Shown one piece after another: positions 50,854 through 58,975 of a stretch of 64,000 bases of DNA. Source of the DNA: Rhizobiales bacterium 62-17 (GTDB lineage: Bacteria > Pseudomonadota > Alphaproteobacteria > Rhizobiales > Beijerinckiaceae); contig MKVW01000009.1 of the NCBI GenBank assembly GCA_001898965.1, positions 62,001 to 126,000 of the forward strand. The letters are read 5' to 3'. The stretch's first letter is position 1, and the number at the start of each line of letters is the position of its first letter. A program made the position numbers and the translations under genes. The notes under the pieces were generated by a model. That model had not been told where the DNA came from and searched no databases. It was given only the letters and a program-made list of their open reading frames with translations.

Positions 50854-51273
50854 TCAGGATTGTCGCGCCTGAGCCTCGTTAGGCCGGTCGCCACCCCACA
50901 TCTTTTCAAGATTGTAGAATTTGCGAACTTCCGGCCGGAAGATATGGACGATCAGATCGCCCGCATCCACCACCACCCAATCACAATGCGGCAGGCCTTC
51001 GACGCGCGGCGAACCAATGCCGGCATCCTTGCAGGCCTTCACGACGCTTTCGGCGATCGCCCCCACGTGCACATTCGACCGTCCGGACGCGACAATCATC
51101 GTGTCCGCAAGGGTCGTTTTGCCGGCGAGTTCGATTGAGATGATCTCTTCCGCCTTCAGGTCTTCAAGGCTCTGCAACACGTTCTGCACGAAGCTTCCGG
51201 TCTCAAGGCCACGCGGCGAGGGAACCGGGTGAAGCGGCGCCAGGGCTGCTTCCAGATGAACGGTGCTTGTCAG
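50854..51273 (-). CDS. rsfS: Ribosomal silencing factor
   Basis: RsfS binds ribosomal protein L14 and blocks subunit joining when nutrients are low. The conserved core is LEDLKAEEIISIELAGKTTLADTMIVASGRSNVHVGAIAESV...GLPHCDWVVVDAGDLIVHIF. The start is unclear: no ATG lies in frame before the core. I choose CTG at 51273 because AAGGAGA precedes it by 7 nt, giving 139 residues. TTG at 51306 (150 residues) has no ribosome-binding site, and GTG at 51189 (GGAAG upstream) would give a compact 111-residue protein. Its usual neighbour nadD is absent here; a GntR gene lies upstream. Confidence 0.85.
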   Translation of the reverse strand: MTSTVHLEAALAPLHPVPSPRGLETGSFVQNVLQSLEDLKAEEIISIELAGKTTLADTMIVASGRSNVHVGAIAESVVKACKDAGIGSPRVEGLPHCDWVVVDAGDLIVHIFRPEVRKFYNLEKMWGGDRPNEAQARQS

Positions 51274-51485
51274 TGCGACTTCTCCTTGACCTCGCGCATC
51301 CAACAAATTTTGCGCGACACCCTATAAATGGACCCGATTCGCGACAATTTCAATTCAACCGGAACGATTGGACGAAATCGCCTGAAAAGAGTGCGATAGA
51401 AGCAACACTCCGGGCCGGAAACTGCCCTCGCCGGGTAAGATTTCCTTAAGCTCCCAGAGGTGGTGCGGGGCTACCTTTTCGCACC

Positions 51486-52166
51486 CTATTCGACATATTG
51501 CGCCACATGCGTCGCCGTTTTGGCGATGTGCTCACGCATCAAAGCCGCCGCCGTCGCCTTATCGCGCGCCAGCGCCGCCTCCAGAATGCGGCGATGCTCG
51601 GCCGAACCGTTGCGCGCCCCTGTCCGGTTCAAGGCATAGAGGCTGCGATAGCGCTGCGACTGGTCGAACAGCGACGAACATTGCTCCTGCAATCGCTCCG
51701 AGCCGCAGGCCGAGATCAGCGCCATGTGAAAATCCTTATGCCGCTCGATCCAGACCTCCGCATGCAAACGCTCCGGCCGTGGCAATTTGCTCTCCACCGC
51801 ATCGAGCCGATCGAGGGCGTCGATAATCCTTGTCTCCCAAGACTTTTGGCCACGTTCGATCGAATCGACCAGGCCATGCACCTCGATCACCAAGCGAAAA
51901 TGCGTGATATCGTTGAGATCGCCGAGCGAGGCCCGCGCCGCGCGAAAACCGCGCCGCTGATCGGCAACGACGAAATCCTCCGCCGCCAACCGCGTCAGCG
52001 CTTCACGTAGCGGACTGCTGGAAAATCCAAACTGCCGCTGCAAGGCATCGACCTTGAGCTTCGTGCCCGGCGCAATCCGCGCCGTGACGATCTCATGCTT
52101 GATCGCGCGATAGGCGGCCTCCGATCGCACGGTCTCCGTTTCCAAAACGTCGCTCTGGTTCGTCAT
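51486..52166 (-). CDS. GntR family regulator (FadR/FCD type)
   Basis: 226 residues from the ATG at 52166; GTG at 52181 would add five residues. The winged HTH is at about 15-70 (AYRAIKHEIVTARIAPGTKLKVDALQRQFGFSSSPLREALTRLAAEDFV). The all-helical FCD effector domain follows (FHMALISACGSERLQEQCSSLFDQSQRYRSLY, then EHRRILEAALARD and HIAKTATHV), with conserved His and Asp metal ligands visible. It is divergent from the extradiol dioxygenase-Bug-amidohydrolase genes, and two TTTTATGCATAAAA palindromes lie between them, so it very probably controls that locus. Confidence 0.93.
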   Translation of the reverse strand: MTNQSDVLETETVRSEAAYRAIKHEIVTARIAPGTKLKVDALQRQFGFSSSPLREALTRLAAEDFVVADQRRGFRAARASLGDLNDITHFRLVIEVHGLVDSIERGQKSWETRIIDALDRLDAVESKLPRPERLHAEVWIERHKDFHMALISACGSERLQEQCSSLFDQSQRYRSLYALNRTGARNGSAEHRRILEAALARDKATAAALMREHIAKTATHVAQYVE

Positions 52167-52204
52167 GCTCGCGCCTGCCACTCGCCATTCCCAGCGAGTT
52201 TAAT

Positions 52205-52218
52205 TTTTATGCATAAAA
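52205..52218. promoter_or_regulatory. GntR operator 1 (TTTTATGCATAAAA)
   Basis: Perfect 14-bp palindrome 39 nt upstream of the GntR start. Identical core to the site at 52306-52321; centres are 102 bp apart. Candidate autoregulatory site. Confidence 0.75.
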
Positions 52219-52305
52219 TATGGTCGTTGTAAATTCGATCATCGAGAATGATCCGCCCAAACGTGCACATTTGACCCGAACTATCTTTGGCTTGCGCATC
52301 ATAAA

Positions 52306-52321
52306 TTTTTATGCATAAAAA
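52306..52321. promoter_or_regulatory. GntR operator 2 (TTTTTATGCATAAAAA)
   Basis: Perfect 16-bp palindrome, 53 nt before the dioxygenase start. Its ATG and the following codons are in frame with that gene but lack a Shine-Dalgarno, so the site is regulatory, not coding. Confidence 0.75.
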
Positions 52322-52373
52322 TGAGCATAAGCGCGCCAATCCATTGGCGGCCAAAATCGACGGGAGCGAACGC

Positions 52374-53264
52374 ATGATTCAGGTGAAGCGACTGGGGCAC
52401 GCCACTTTCTCGACGCCTGATCTGGACCGCCAAACCGACTACTGGACGCAGGTGATGGGCCTGTCGCTGGTCGACCGTTCGCCCAAGCGCGCCATTCTCG
52501 CCAGCAAACTGGGACAGGAATCGGTCGTCCTCGAAACCGCCGATCATGCCGATTTGCAGCGCATCTCCTTCCAGGTGGCGCCCGGTACCGACCTGAAAGC
52601 CCTGGCGCAAAAGCTGCAGAAGGAAGGCGTTGCCAGCGACCGGCAATCCGACCCGACGCCTGGCATCGCCGATTGCCTGACCTTCACCGACCCGAAAGGC
52701 ACGACCGTCGAGATTTTTTCCGACTGCCAGTTCCACAAGCGCGATGCCAGCGAAGGCGGCGTCAATCCGTTGAAAATCGGCCACGTCGCCTCGCGCGTCA
52801 ACGACGTGCAGAAGGTCGCTAAATTCTATCAGGAGTTTCTCGGCTTCCGCGTTTCCGACTGGCTCGGCGATCACTTCGTCTTCATGCGCTGCGGCATCGA
52901 ACATCACACCGTGAACTTCGTGCAATATGAAACGCAGCGCCTGCATCACGTCGCCTTCGAGGTGAAGGATTGGGCGGCCATTCATCATGCCTGCGAAGTG
53001 CTGACGCGCAACGAAATCCAACTGGTGTGGGGGCCGCTGCGCCACATCGTCGGCCATAACGTCGCTGCCTATCACCGCAACAGCGATGACCTGCGCATCG
53101 AATGCTATTGCGAAATGGACATCATGGCCGACGAGGAACTGGGCTATTGGCAGCCTCGCCCCTGGCACGAGGAAATGCCGTTACGGCCGAAGAAATGGCC
53201 GAAGGAGACGTGGCGCAGCGCTTGGGGCTTTGGCTCGTTCGGGACGTTCCCCGGCTATCCATAA
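52374..53264 (+). CDS. VOC-family extradiol ring-cleavage dioxygenase
   Basis: 296 residues from the ATG at 52374 (GGAG 8 nt upstream). Two vicinal-oxygen-chelate modules: a non-catalytic half at about 5-115 and a catalytic half at about 135-250. Fe(II) ligands are H137, H191/H192 and E243. The C-terminal 40 residues are Trp/Pro/Lys-rich, a type of extension I do not recognise. Cleavage of a catechol-like ring is the expected reaction; the substrate is unknown. First gene of a plus-strand set with a Bug receptor and an amidohydrolase, all facing away from the GntR gene. Confidence 0.9.
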   Translation: MIQVKRLGHATFSTPDLDRQTDYWTQVMGLSLVDRSPKRAILASKLGQESVVLETADHADLQRISFQVAPGTDLKALAQKLQKEGVASDRQSDPTPGIADCLTFTDPKGTTVEIFSDCQFHKRDASEGGVNPLKIGHVASRVNDVQKVAKFYQEFLGFRVSDWLGDHFVFMRCGIEHHTVNFVQYETQRLHHVAFEVKDWAAIHHACEVLTRNEIQLVWGPLRHIVGHNVAAYHRNSDDLRIECYCEMDIMADEELGYWQPRPWHEEMPLRPKKWPKETWRSAWGFGSFGTFPGYP

Positions 53265-53300
53265 AGGCTAAACGCCTGCTGCACATAGGGGAGGATGCGG

Positions 53301-54329
53301 ATGGCCAATGCATGGCAGAAGCTTCAGCTCGCCGTCATCGTGACGCTCGCCGGCACCGGTTTGGCGCAGGCGCAAAGTGCTGACGGCTATTTCAAGGGCA
53401 AGACGATCACCATCGCCGTCGGCGGCACCGCGGGCGGCGGCATCGATATCGGCGCGCGCATGCTGGCGCAATATATCGGCAAATATTATCCCGGCGAACC
53501 GCGCGTGCAGGTGCAGCTCATGCCCGGCGCCGGTGGCGTGCGCCTGATCGAATATTTGAACAGCGTCGCGCCCAAGGACGGCACCTATATCGGCGCCTTC
53601 TCGACCGGGCCGATCATCGAACCGCTGACGTCGCTGCGCGAGACCAAATATAAGATCAGCGATTTCACCGCCGTCGGCGCGTTGGAAAAAGACGTCAGCC
53701 TCTGCGTGACTTGGCACGGCTCGCCGATCAAGACCCTGGAAGACGCCAGGAAACGCGAAGTAACGGTCGCCGGCACGGGTGCCGCCTCGCCGACCGACAT
53801 CATCCCCCTGGCGCTCAACGCGACGCTGGGCACGAAATTCCGCGTCATCACCGGCTATGTCGGCACGCAGGAAACCATCATGGCGATCGAGCGCGGCGAA
53901 GCCGATGGGCGCTGTGGCTGGGGCTTCTCCAGCATGAAATCGTCAAAGCCCGACTGGTTGCGCGAGAAGAAGCTGAACTTCATCGTGCAGCTCGGCCAAC
54001 ATCCAGACGCCGCGGGCGTGCCGAGCGCGCTCGATCTTGCCACCGACGACGCCGGCCGGCAGATGCTTAACGTCATCATCGCCCCGCAAACCATCAACCG
54101 GCCCTATCTGGCTCCGGGCCAAATGCCCGCCGATCGCGCGAAGGAAATGCGTGCCGCCTTCATGGGCGCCATGAACGACAAGGATTTCCGCGCCGAATTC
54201 GAGAAGGTCGCCGGCGAACCGCCCGGCCCCACCGACGGTGAGGCCATGCAGAAGATTCTTGAAAGCATCGACGCAACGCCACCCGACGTGGTGAGCCGGC
54301 TCAAGAAAATTCTTAACACGGCGAAATGA
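53301..54329 (+). CDS. Bug-family solute-binding receptor
   Basis: 342 residues from the ATG at 53301, which has GGGGAGG 6 nt upstream; the ATG at 53295 sits inside that site. Signal peptide to LAQA-QS (about residue 25). Mature start GKTITIAVGGTAGGGIDIGARMLAQYIGKYYPGEPRVQVQLMPGAGG is a Bug/TctC beginning. Two Cys in the second lobe (VSLCVTW, GRCGWG) may pair. No TctA/TctB genes are nearby. It is 36 nt downstream of the dioxygenase and 31 nt upstream of the amidohydrolase, so it probably captures the compound that they process. Confidence 0.92.
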   Translation: MANAWQKLQLAVIVTLAGTGLAQAQSADGYFKGKTITIAVGGTAGGGIDIGARMLAQYIGKYYPGEPRVQVQLMPGAGGVRLIEYLNSVAPKDGTYIGAFSTGPIIEPLTSLRETKYKISDFTAVGALEKDVSLCVTWHGSPIKTLEDARKREVTVAGTGAASPTDIIPLALNATLGTKFRVITGYVGTQETIMAIERGEADGRCGWGFSSMKSSKPDWLREKKLNFIVQLGQHPDAAGVPSALDLATDDAGRQMLNVIIAPQTINRPYLAPGQMPADRAKEMRAAFMGAMNDKDFRAEFEKVAGEPPGPTDGEAMQKILESIDATPPDVVSRLKKILNTAK

Positions 54330-54360
54330 CAGCCTGTCGTTCGTTTGCAGGGAGGATGCG

Positions 54361-55830
54361 ATGTGCCACTTCTGCGCCACCGTCAGCGGCAGGCCACGGA
54401 GCCGACGCGCCTTCCTGCGATCGAGCCTTGCCGCCTGTGCCTATGCCTTCTCCGCGCCCATCGTTTGGCCGGCCTTCGCACAGTCAACACCCATAGACGA
54501 CGCCGACCTCGCCCGGCTCACTGGCGCCCGCCGCATTCTGGTGAAAGGCGGCAGCGTCCTCACCATGGACAAGCAGGTCGGCGACTTCGCCCAGGGCGAC
54601 GTGCTGATCGAGGACGGCAAGATCAAAGCCGTCGGCCGGCTGGCCGATACGCCGACCGATGCCGTCGTCGTCGAGGCACAAAACCGCATCGTCATGCCGG
54701 GCTTCGTCGACACCCATCATCATTTCTACCAGGGTATCCTGCGCAGCATTCTCGTCAACGGCCTGCTCAATCCCGACTATAACGCCACCATCAACGGGCC
54801 GATCACCGCCGCTTATCTGCCGCCTGACGTCTATGCCGGCTCGCTGATCTCCGCGCTCGGCATGATCGACATGGGTACGACCCTGGCGGTCGACACGTCG
54901 CAGGTGTCCCATACGCCCGAGCATACCGATGCCGGCATCAAGGCGCTGACGGAATCCGGCATGCGCGTGGTCTATGCCTATTGGCTCGGCCAAGGCGACA
55001 AGATGCAGTATCCGCAGGATTCGCGCCGGCTGCGCCAGCGCTATTTCAATTCCGAGGACCAACTTCTCACGCTGGCGCTGGGCTCGGTGCTCGATCCAAA
55101 GATTTTCGCTTATGCGCGGCAGAATGATCTGCGCATCGTCTCGCATGGCGTCGACCAGCGCCGCGAACCGCGCCTGCACGAATTGCAGAAGGCGGGTCTC
55201 TTGCGCGCAGGTGACGAACTCATCCACTGCAACGATCTCTCCGATACCGCCTGGCGTCTCATCGCCGACGCCGGCATCCGCGTGTCACTCGCGCCGCCCA
55301 TCGAAATGACGATGGGCCATGGCATGCCCGGCATTCAGGGCGCGCTCGATCATGGCATCCGTCCGAGCCTGAGTTCCGACGTCGACGCCACCATGGCACA
55401 GGATCCGTTCACGATCATGCGCACGACGCTCACCCTGCAACGCGCCCTCGTTCTGCAACGCGCGCGCCAGGGCGAGAAAAACCTGCCTCCCCTGCTCACC
55501 GCTCGCGACGTCCTCGAATTCGCCACCATCGAAGGCGCGCGCTGCGCCCATCTCGACCACAGAACCGGCAGCCTCACCCCCGGCAAACAGGCCGATCTCA
55601 TTCTGCTGCGCACCGACAGTCTCTCGGCCTGGCCGATCAACAATGCGGTGGGCGCCGTCGTCAACGTGATGAATCCGAGCCATGTCGAGACGGTGATGAT
55701 CGACGGCAAGGTGAAGAAATGGCGCGGCCAGATGGTCGGCGTCGATACCGCCCGTGTTCTGCGTTTGGCGGAGGAAGCGCGGGCCGGCGTTCTGCAACGC
55801 TGCGGCTTCAAGCGCGATTTGCTGGAGTAA
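54361..55830 (+). CDS. Tat-exported amidohydrolase (chlorohydrolase/cytosine deaminase-like)
   Basis: 489 residues. The N-terminal 40 residues form a twin-arginine signal (SRRAFLRSS with R15-R16, then a hydrophobic stretch and AFA-QS). The amidohydrolase barrel follows. The first metal motif is H119-x-H121 in GFVDTHHHFYQG; a later SHGVDQRR may provide the next His, and SSDVDATMAQDP the Asp. The C-terminal beta domain (GSLTPGKQADLILL) is the usual one. The TRZ/ATZ branch is mainly cytoplasmic, so export makes it unusual. An extra CHFC at residues 2-5 may be part of the leader. Substrate unknown. Confidence 0.88.
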   Translation: MCHFCATVSGRPRSRRAFLRSSLAACAYAFSAPIVWPAFAQSTPIDDADLARLTGARRILVKGGSVLTMDKQVGDFAQGDVLIEDGKIKAVGRLADTPTDAVVVEAQNRIVMPGFVDTHHHFYQGILRSILVNGLLNPDYNATINGPITAAYLPPDVYAGSLISALGMIDMGTTLAVDTSQVSHTPEHTDAGIKALTESGMRVVYAYWLGQGDKMQYPQDSRRLRQRYFNSEDQLLTLALGSVLDPKIFAYARQNDLRIVSHGVDQRREPRLHELQKAGLLRAGDELIHCNDLSDTAWRLIADAGIRVSLAPPIEMTMGHGMPGIQGALDHGIRPSLSSDVDATMAQDPFTIMRTTLTLQRALVLQRARQGEKNLPPLLTARDVLEFATIEGARCAHLDHRTGSLTPGKQADLILLRTDSLSAWPINNAVGAVVNVMNPSHVETVMIDGKVKKWRGQMVGVDTARVLRLAEEARAGVLQRCGFKRDLLE

Positions 55831-56004
55831 TCGCGCTAAATTCCAGTTGCGAAGGCGATTCGAATACCCGATGTGCGAAATCGCACAGTCCGAGCCCGGA
55901 CAATTTTGTCCAATCCGGGCGCGCGAGACCTTCGCGTCGGCCTGACACCTCTTCGATTCCCGCCCCGTCAGCGACCGTCAAATCCTGACATCTCGGACCA
56001 TGCG

Positions 56005-56661
56005 ATGAGCATCGAAACCCTGCGCACGACCATCGATCGTCACGTCAGCGCCCTTCTCGACATCTGCCCCGCCTATCGGGCCAGCATCGATGAGATCACG
56101 ATGGCCGATTATCACGAACTGCTCGGGCAATTGTTTCATCATGTCTCCGCCTCATCCTGCACATTCGCCATTGCCGGCGACAATCTCGGTCCCGAGCGGC
56201 CCGAGGCGCGCGACTATCTGAAGCGCCATGCGGCCCGGGAGAAATCGCGCTGGCAGTGGATTCGCAATGATCTGGCGGCCACCCGCTACGAGGGACCGGA
56301 CCCCGATGGTCAGTTTCCCGGCGTTGAAACCACCGCCTATCTCGCCCTCAGCCACTATGTGGCCTATCGCATGCCTTTGGCGAAGCTCGCCATCGCCGCC
56401 ATGCTGGACGCGGTCAGCGCGCGCCTCGGCAATGGCTCGGCCCTCCAGATCGTGCAGGCGCTGGGGTTGACGCCCGAGGAAACCAGCTTCCTGCTCGCGC
56501 GCCAGACCGGCGACGGCACCGTTACCGAAGAAATCTTCGATATTCTGGGGCGCTCCCGGCTCACCGAGCAGGAATGGCATGACGTGATCTGGGCGACGGA
56601 AGTCGCCGCTGTGCTCTATCAGCGCGTGCGTGCGGCGCAGCGCCTTTACACCTTTCACTGA
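56005..56661 (+). CDS. Heme-oxygenase-like-fold protein (iron-containing redox enzyme type), possibly degenerate
   Basis: 218 residues, all helical. Helices carry the pattern of heme-oxygenase-like iron enzymes: ITMADYHELLGQLFHHVSASSCTF near 35-55, then HAAREKSRWQWIRNDLAA (about 78-95) where related proteins have a Glu-x-Gly-His triad. At the last expected ligand helix the sequence reads GDGTVTEEIFDILG, with no His. I therefore infer the fold but doubt a complete di-iron site. It lies 174 nt downstream of the amidohydrolase on the same strand, with an ATG at 56005 and weak upstream signals. Alternative: a regulatory helical protein. Confidence 0.65.
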   Translation: MSIETLRTTIDRHVSALLDICPAYRASIDEITMADYHELLGQLFHHVSASSCTFAIAGDNLGPERPEARDYLKRHAAREKSRWQWIRNDLAATRYEGPDPDGQFPGVETTAYLALSHYVAYRMPLAKLAIAAMLDAVSARLGNGSALQIVQALGLTPEETSFLLARQTGDGTVTEEIFDILGRSRLTEQEWHDVIWATEVAAVLYQRVRAAQRLYTFH

Positions 56662-56676
56662 AACGCTTCGAGGGGC

Positions 56677-57591
56677 CTATTCGGCGGCGCGCGGCACGAT
56701 CGTCGCCACGATCGAGGCATCGAGCGCTTCAAAAGCCTTGAGGTCGATCAGGTCGTAGAGCTCGGCGCGGGTTTGCATGTCGTTAAGCAGCGCCTTGCTG
56801 CTGCCGTCGCGGCGCAAAGTGGCATAGAGCCGCTCCTGCGCCTTATTGGCCATGCGCAAAGACGACACCGGCCAGATCACCATGCGATAGCCCATCGCCT
56901 CGAATTCCGCCGCCGTGAAAAATGGTGTGCGGCCGAACTCGGTCATGTTGGCGAGCAGCGGCACGCCGGGCAAGGCACGGGCAAATGCGCGGAACATCTC
57001 CGCGTCGGTCAGTGCTTCGGGAAAGATCGCGTCGGCACCGGCTTCCAGATAGAGCTTGGCGCGCGCCACAGCGCTATCAAGGCCCTCGCTTGCCGCCGCA
57101 TCGGTGCGCGCGATGATGTAAAGATGGCGGCGTGCCCGCGCCGCCGCCGCCACTTTCGCTGCCATGTCGCGCGCATCGGCGAGTTTCTTGTCGTTGAGAT
57201 GGCCGCATTTTTTCGGCAGCAATTGATCTTCGATATGAACGGCGCCGGCGCCCGCATCCTCGAAGGCGCGCACCATATGCATGACGTTGAGGGCTTCGCC
57301 ATAACCCGTGTCGCCATCGACGAGGAGCGGCAGACCGCTGGCACGAGCGACCTGACGGATGAAGAAAGCCACTTCATCGACGGTGATGACGCCGAGATCG
57401 GGCAGGCCCATGGAGGCCGTCATCGCCGCGCCGGACAGATAGAGCGCTTCGAACCCGGCCGCCTTGGCCTGCAAGGCCGCCATGCCGTTATGGGCACCAG
57501 GCATTGGCACGATACCGCCGCGCGCGATCAAAGCACGAAAGCGCTGTCCGGCTGGCTCCTGCGGCAGATCGGAAGCAACGAGATAAGGCAT
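56677..57591 (-). CDS. prpB: Methylisocitrate lyase
   Basis: Cleaves 2-methylisocitrate to pyruvate and succinate, the last step of the methylcitrate cycle. 304 residues. PEP-mutase/isocitrate-lyase superfamily motifs: YLSGAAMTASMGLPDLGVI, D92 and D94 in VDGDTGYG (Mg2+), and the catalytic KKCGH at 127-131 with C129. AAGGAAAG precedes the ATG. It is separated from prpC by 187 nt occupied largely by a REP-like element, so the prp genes are probably transcribed in two parts or with reduced coupling. Confidence 0.96.
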   Translation of the reverse strand: MPYLVASDLPQEPAGQRFRALIARGGIVPMPGAHNGMAALQAKAAGFEALYLSGAAMTASMGLPDLGVITVDEVAFFIRQVARASGLPLLVDGDTGYGEALNVMHMVRAFEDAGAGAVHIEDQLLPKKCGHLNDKKLADARDMAAKVAAAARARRHLYIIARTDAAASEGLDSAVARAKLYLEAGADAIFPEALTDAEMFRAFARALPGVPLLANMTEFGRTPFFTAAEFEAMGYRMVIWPVSSLRMANKAQERLYATLRRDGSSKALLNDMQTRAELYDLIDLKAFEALDASIVATIVPRAAE

Positions 57592-57628
57592 GGTCTTTCC
57601 TTCAATTTATAATGTTCCGGGCCTTTCC

Positions 57629-57767
57629 CGTCATTGCGAGGAGTGCAACGACGAAGCAATCCAGGGGCGCGTGGTAGATTATTAGAGAACGCCTGTGGCG
57701 CGGGTATATTCGCGTCCATGATCTATACCTTGGCTCCTGGATTGCTTCGCTCCGCTCGCAATGACGG
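57629..57767. repeat. REP-like palindrome, ATTGCGAG family (copy 2, compound)
   Basis: 139-bp element with outer arms CCGTCATTGCGAG/CTCGCAATGACGG and inner arms GAAGCAATCCAGG/CCTGGATTGCTTC. It is the same family as the element at 12693-12763, but the arms stand in the opposite order, so the pair here is oriented inside out. The core (57672-57733) is about 60 nt without similarity to the first copy. Located between prpC and prpB. Confidence 0.8.
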
Positions 57768-57778
57768 TGAGGTGTTTG

Positions 57779-58966
57779 CTAGGCGGCCCGCACGGCGGCT
57801 TCCGCCACACCGCGTTTCTCGATCGGCACGAAAACGCGGTTCTCCGGCCCGATATAATGGGCGGACGGACGGATGATCTTGTTGTCGGCGCGCTGTTCCA
57901 TCACATGGGCGCTCCAGCCCGACGTGCGCGCGATGACGAAAAGCGGCGTGAACATCGCCGTCGGCACGCCCATTCTATGATAGGAAACGGCGCTGAACCA
58001 ATCGAGATTGGCGAACATTTTCTTGGTTTGCGCCATCACGGCCTCGATCCGCTCGGCAATGTCGAACATTTTCATCGATTGGGCGTCGCGCGACAGGCGC
58101 CGCGCCACATCCTTAATCAGTCGGTTACGCGGGTCGGCGACGGTGTAGACCGGATGGCCAAAACCGATCACCACTTCCTTTTCGGCGACACGGCGGCGGA
58201 TGTCGGCTTCCGCTTCATCGGCATCGCCGTAACGTTTCTGAATTTCGAACGCCACTTCATTGGCGCCGCCATGTTTCGGCCCGCGCAGCGCGCCGATGGC
58301 GCCGGTGATCGCCGAATAGATGTCGGCGCCGGTGCCGGCGATGGAGCGCGCCGTGAAAGTCGAGGCATTGAACTCGTGTTCGGCATAGAGATTGAGGGAC
58401 GTGTGCATCGCCCGCACATGCTCTGGCGCTGGCGGCACGCCGTGCAGGAGATGCAGGAAGTGACCGCCGATGCTGTCGTCATCGGTTTCCACATCGACAC
58501 GCCGGCCGTTCTGGGCGAAGTGATGCCAGTAGAGCAGCATCGAACCGAGGCATCCCATCAGCCGATCGGCGATATCGCGCGCGCCTGGCGCGTTATGATC
58601 GTGCGCCTCCGGCAGCACGCAGCCGAGCGCCGACACGCCGCTGCGCATGACATCCATCGGATGCGCTGCCGCCGGCAGTGCTTCCAAGGTCGTCCGCACG
58701 GCAGCGGGCAGGCCGCGCAACGCTTTCAGTTTCGACTGATAGGCGGCGAGTTCCGTCGTCGTCGGCAAAGTGCCGTGGACGAGCAGATGGGCGATCTCCT
58801 CGAAGGTGCAGGTCTCCGCCACGTCGAGAATGTCATAACCGCGATAGTGCAGATCGTTGCCGCTGCGCCCGACGGTACAGAGCGCCGTATTGCCGGCGAC
58901 GACGCCGGACAGGGCCACGGACTTTTTCGGCGGCGGGTTCGTGCGATCGTTCGTCTCAGCGACCAT
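57779..58966 (-). CDS. prpC: 2-methylcitrate synthase
   Basis: Condenses propionyl-CoA with oxaloacetate. 395 residues, matching PrpC-type citrate synthases. Citrate-synthase landmarks: LLVHGTLPT near the start, [16 protein letters not shown] in the middle, [18 protein letters not shown] with the active-site His, and [13 protein letters not shown] with the CoA-side Arg. GGAGGAGAG precedes the ATG at 58966, 9 nt after the prpD stop, so the two are tightly coupled. Confidence 0.96.
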   Translation of the reverse strand: MVAETNDRTNPPPKKSVALSGVVAGNTALCTVGRSGNDLHYRGYDILDVAETCTFEEIAHLLVHGTLPTTTELAAYQSKLKALRGLPAAVRTTLEALPAAAHPMDVMRSGVSALGCVLPEAHDHNAPGARDIADRLMGCLGSMLLYWHHFAQNGRRVDVETDDDSIGGHFLHLLHGVPPAPEHVRAMHTSLNLYAEHEFNASTFTARSIAGTGADIYSAITGAIGALRGPKHGGANEVAFEIQKRYGDADEAEADIRRRVAEKEVVIGFGHPVYTVADPRNRLIKDVARRLSRDAQSMKMFDIAERIEAVMAQTKKMFANLDWFSAVSYHRMGVPTAMFTPLFVIARTSGWSAHVMEQRADNKIIRPSAHYIGPENRVFVPIEKRGVAEAAVRAA

Positions 58967-58975
58967 GCTCTCCTC

